From positions 1 to 59,943 of the forward strand of contig NZ_RAWE01000040.1 in NCBI RefSeq assembly GCF_003611695.1: a DNA stretch of 59,943 bases, in the 5' to 3' direction. This document shows positions 57,726 to 59,943 of this stretch, piece after piece. Position numbers and translations under genes: made by a program. Source of the DNA: Corallococcus carmarthensis (GTDB lineage Bacteria; Myxococcota; Myxococcia; Myxococcales; Myxococcaceae). The notes below the pieces were generated by a model. The model had not been told where the DNA came from. It saw nothing but the letters and a program-made list of their open reading frames with translations, and ran no database searches. Each line of letters opens with the position of its first letter. Positions within the stretch are counted from its first letter, which is position 1.

Positions 57726-57766
57726 GAAAACGAAACCGGGGGAGCGAGCCCAGGCCCGCCCCCCCG
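57726..57766 (-). terminator. Intrinsic terminator after greA
   Basis: On the minus strand a 14-bp stem (CGGGGGGGCGGGCC paired with GGCTCGCTCCCCCG, two G-T wobbles) is followed by the T-rich GTTTCGTTTTC. It begins 30 bases after the greA stop and lies upstream of recG, so it separates the two transcription units. Confidence 0.75.
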
Positions 57767-57795
57767 AAGGACACCCGGCCAGCCGGGCTGCAGCG

Positions 57796-58302
57796 CTAGC
57801 TGGCCGTCTCTTCCTGCGGATCCTCGAAGCTGATGGACACGACCTCCAGCTCGCGCACGCCGCCGGGGCTCTGCACCGTGGCGACGTCGCCCACCTTCTT
57901 GCCGATGAGCGCGCGCGCCACCGGCGAGGTGACGGCGATCCACCGCTTCTTCAGGTCGGCCTCGGTCTCACCCACCAGCCGGTAGCTGATGGTCTTGTCG
58001 TTCTCCGTGTCCACCAGCTCCACGGTGGCGCCGAAGATGACCTTGTCGCCGCCCAGCTTCGACGGGTCGATGACCTCCGAGCGGGCGATCCAGTCGCCGA
58101 GGGTCAGGATGCGCCCCTCGATGTGCGACTGCTTCTCCTTGGCCGCGTGGTACTCGGCGTTCTCACGCAGGTCGCCGTGCGCCCGCGCGACCTCGATCTC
58201 ACGCGAAATCTTGCCCCGCTCCACGGACTGGAGGTGCTTCAGCTCGTCCTTGAGCTTCTGCAGACCGTGGGGGGTCATCGGGATGTTGTCGCTCCCGCTC
58301 AT
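57796..58302 (-). CDS. greA: Transcription elongation factor GreA
   Basis: Rescues backtracked RNA polymerase by stimulating transcript cleavage. The 168 residues have the N-terminal coiled-coil hairpin with the tip acidic region (ISREIEVARAHGDLRENAEY then HAAKEKQ) and the C-terminal FKBP-like domain (VTSPVARALIGKKVGDVATV). ATG 58302. The gene has its own terminator downstream and is divergent from the FHA gene across 185 bases, which contains no gene. Length and motifs are typical; the extra C-terminal acidic tail (FEDPQEETAS) is slightly longer than in E. coli. Confidence 0.95.
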   Translation of the reverse strand: MSGSDNIPMTPHGLQKLKDELKHLQSVERGKISREIEVARAHGDLRENAEYHAAKEKQSHIEGRILTLGDWIARSEVIDPSKLGGDKVIFGATVELVDTENDKTISYRLVGETEADLKKRWIAVTSPVARALIGKKVGDVATVQSPGGVRELEVVSISFEDPQEETAS

Positions 58303-58487
58303 CGAACCACCGCTCCTTCCATCACCTGGCTGCCAGCATCGGAGGTCCGGCGCTCCCTCCTGGAACCCGGCCCGCGACTCGAAAGGGTCAATGTAGGGAA
58401 CGAGTGACTAGCGGGTCAACGAAAGCCTCACCATGACCGTCAGGTAGTGGCTGGGCGCCCGACGGCCGACCCGTTAGGCTGCCCCCC

Positions 58488-59018
58488 GTGCTGTCCGTCC
58501 AGGAATTGCGCGCGCTCGCCTCCGCCCTCCCCGTGGGTTCCTTCCAACATCAGCTGGGCCCCTTCGCGCTGGTGCAGCGTCCGCCGTCGGAGCTGTCCGC
58601 CGCCGCGCTCGCGCCCACCCGCATGGCGGACCCCGGCGACGTCGAACAGGGCATGCTCACCCTGCTCTTCGAATTCGACGACCTGCTCGTCGCCACCCTC
58701 CCCACCCTCCGGGACTCCGAGGTGCTGCGGATTGGCCGCCGGCTGGACTGCGAGCTGGTGCTGGACGATGCGTCCGTGTCCAAGCAGCACGCGGAGCTCA
58801 GGTGGAGCCGCGCGGAGGGCCGCTGCACCGTGCGCGACCTGGGCTCCACCAACGGCACCTTCGTCAATGCCAGCACCATCGGGCAGCGCGAGGTGCCGCT
58901 CCGGGGCGGCGACATCCTCAGCTTCGGCAACGTCCAGTTCTGGTACCTGCTCACCGACGCGCTGCATGAACGGCTGCGCGCGGGCGCGGCCTCCGGCCTG
59001 GGCTCCCACTCCGGCTGA
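58488..59018 (+). CDS. FHA domain protein
   Basis: A 176-residue protein whose C-terminal half is a forkhead-associated domain that binds phosphothreonine: EVLRIGRRLDCELVLDDASV, SKQHAELRW, then VRDLGSTNGTFVNASTI and the closing strand GDILSFGNVQFWYL. The conserved Arg, Ser, His and Asn of the binding loops are present. The N-terminal ~75 residues are helical and unassigned. The start is GTG at 58488. FHA proteins are abundant in myxobacteria, where they read out Ser/Thr-kinase signalling. No kinase gene is adjacent in this window. Confidence 0.9.
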   Translation: MLSVQELRALASALPVGSFQHQLGPFALVQRPPSELSAAALAPTRMADPGDVEQGMLTLLFEFDDLLVATLPTLRDSEVLRIGRRLDCELVLDDASVSKQHAELRWSRAEGRCTVRDLGSTNGTFVNASTIGQREVPLRGGDILSFGNVQFWYLLTDALHERLRAGAASGLGSHSG

Positions 59019-59036
59019 AGGCCGCCCCGCTCCGCC

Positions 59037-59943
59037 TCAAGGACAGGCGCCGCAGTCCGCCGCGCACGCGTCGTAGGTGTTGGACGCCCCGCAGGACTCC
59101 GTCACCTGGCAGGTGCCATCCCCGCACACGGCCAGGTCCACATCGCGCACGCGCGTGGTGAGCGGCTGGAACGTCACGCCCCCCGCGGTGCAGCTCGCGA
59201 AGGCCACCCCCGCCGTCCCATCCGGCGCGCACGCCGCCGAGCAGCTCCCCACGTAGACCACCGGCGCGCACGTCATGCGCGGCATCCCGGAGCCATCCAC
59301 CACCGCGCACGCACGCGTGGTGCTCTGGGTCGCGTCCAGGGGCGGATTCTGGCTGCCCGCGTAGAGGCCCTGCCCCTGGAAGAGGTTGCCGAAGAAGCAC
59401 GACTCCGGCCGGGCGAACGAGGCCAGCTCCTCCGGGGAGGAGGGAATCTCCTGCCCCTGCGCGTCCCGGCCCTGCACGGAGATGGGCACGCTCACGCCGA
59501 ACGGATTGGCGTGCGCCGCGAGACACGCGGAGACGACCTGCTGCTCGGTCACCGTCGCGGGGGCCCCGCCGGACCAGCCCGGCGCCAGGCCCAGCAGCCC
59601 CGTCCAGGTGTGCACCGTGTTCGCCGGGGCCTCCGTAAACGTGCGCGTCTGCCCCGCGGGGACGGCGCAGCGCACGACGTAGCGCATGACCTCATCCGCG
59701 AGCACCGGATTCGCGCCGAACCACGACGCGAAGGCAGCCGATGACAAGCCATTGAAGGACAGCCCGTTGAAGGACAGCCCATTGAATGACAAGCCATTGA
59801 ACGACAGCCCATTGGCGGACAGCCGGTTGTAGCTGAGCGCCGCCTGCTCCTGCGTGGCCAGCGGATCCGCTGACTCGGGTTCCTTCGCGCCTGGACTACA
59901 GCCCGCCCCCAGCACCGCCAACGTCAGCCCCCACACCCACGAC
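59037..59943 (-). CDS. Secreted lipoprotein with NGLSF repeats and Cys-rich C-terminus (5' end cut)
   Basis: The protein runs off the window: the GTG at 59936 would give an n-region without positive charge, and the frame stays open to the edge, so the true start probably lies beyond. It has a lipobox (AVLGAGCS) for lipid attachment, then NRLSANGLSF and four tandem NGLSF units followed by NGLSS. A long Cys-containing body (~200 residues) follows, and a C-terminal CGDGTCQVTESC...CAADCGAC motif of the myxobacterial Cys-rich surface type. It is predicted to be exported and anchored to a membrane. Function unknown. Confidence 0.8.
   Translation of the reverse strand, partial: SWVWGLTLAVLGAGCSPGAKEPESADPLATQEQAALSYNRLSANGLSFNGLSFNGLSFNGLSFNGLSSAAFASWFGANPVLADEVMRYVVRCAVPAGQTRTFTEAPANTVHTWTGLLGLAPGWSGGAPATVTEQQVVSACLAAHANPFGVSVPISVQGRDAQGQEIPSSPEELASFARPESCFFGNLFQGQGLYAGSQNPPLDATQSTTRACAVVDGSGMPRMTCAPVVYVGSCSAACAPDGTAGVAFASCTAGGVTFQPLTTRVRDVDLAVCGDGTCQVTESCGASNTYDACAADCGACP
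59742..59815 (-). repeat. 15-bp tandem repeats encoding NGLSF
   Basis: Four to five near-identical 15-base units (for example AAGGACAGCCCGTTG on the plus strand) encode NGLSFNGLSFNGLSFNGLSF. Small changes are at synonymous positions, so the repeat is expanding or being selected at protein level. Confidence 0.85.

Overview
The window is high-GC DNA with long, densely packed genes and strong third-position GC. It carries MJ0042/TPR proteins, an FHA protein, a lipoprotein with a Cys-rich C-terminus, and a large hybrid biosynthetic locus. This points to a myxobacterium of the Myxococcus/Corallococcus type (inference from gene style, not a database match).

Layout. (1) 147-5644: housekeeping genes, namely an MJ0042/TPR membrane protein, a ComEA-like helix-hairpin-helix protein and aspartokinase lysC on the minus strand, and divergent histidine ammonia-lyase hutH ending in a clear intrinsic terminator. 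(2) 5650-15540: a visibly AT-richer accessory island. A DACNV-type sensor/diadenylate-cyclase-like gene (6002-7219, +) converges on a complete type II CBASS operon read on the minus strand (capV patatin phospholipase, CD-NTase, Cap2 E1/E2, Cap3 JAMM protease). The operon is enclosed by IS5-family relics, an IS5 element with a transposase frame break, a perfectly delimited IS701-family element sitting exactly on the IS5 border, and a third, decayed IS5-family copy. A broken 3' fragment of a beta-lactamase-like gene on the left of the island matches the 3' end of the intact gene on the right. (3) 15657-26502: two tandem serine beta-lactamase-like hydrolases, an uncharacterised DxDH protein, a 1688-residue TPR protein, a CinA/MoaB-like protein and an acyl-CoA dehydrogenase.

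(4) 26495-48041: a secondary-metabolite locus. A minus-strand operon encodes a tandem ketosynthase protein (second KS lacks the catalytic Cys and His), a hotdog thioesterase, an aldo-keto reductase and a quinone-oxidoreductase-like protein. A divergent plus-strand operon encodes a possible oxygenase, an HSL-type hydrolase, an alpha-oxoamine-synthase-like PLP enzyme, an ornithine-cyclodeaminase-family protein, an isopenicillin-N-synthase-family oxygenase and two ATP-grasp-type ligases. A GntR-type regulator with a perfect palindromic operator follows, then a FAAL-ACP-C-A-PCP megasynthase whose A domain has a glycine-like code and an embedded luciferase-like monooxygenase. I infer an acyl-amino or acyl-amide product: fatty acid activated by FAAL, coupled to glycine, then oxidised.

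(5) 48112-59943: housekeeping genes again: tmk, a small membrane protein, a RibBA-type protein with a degenerate GTP cyclohydrolase half, an MFS transporter, thrC, a zinc-ribbon protein, pcm, recG with an unusual repetitive linker, greA, an FHA protein and a lipoprotein cut by the window edge. I saw no tRNA, rRNA or CRISPR array.
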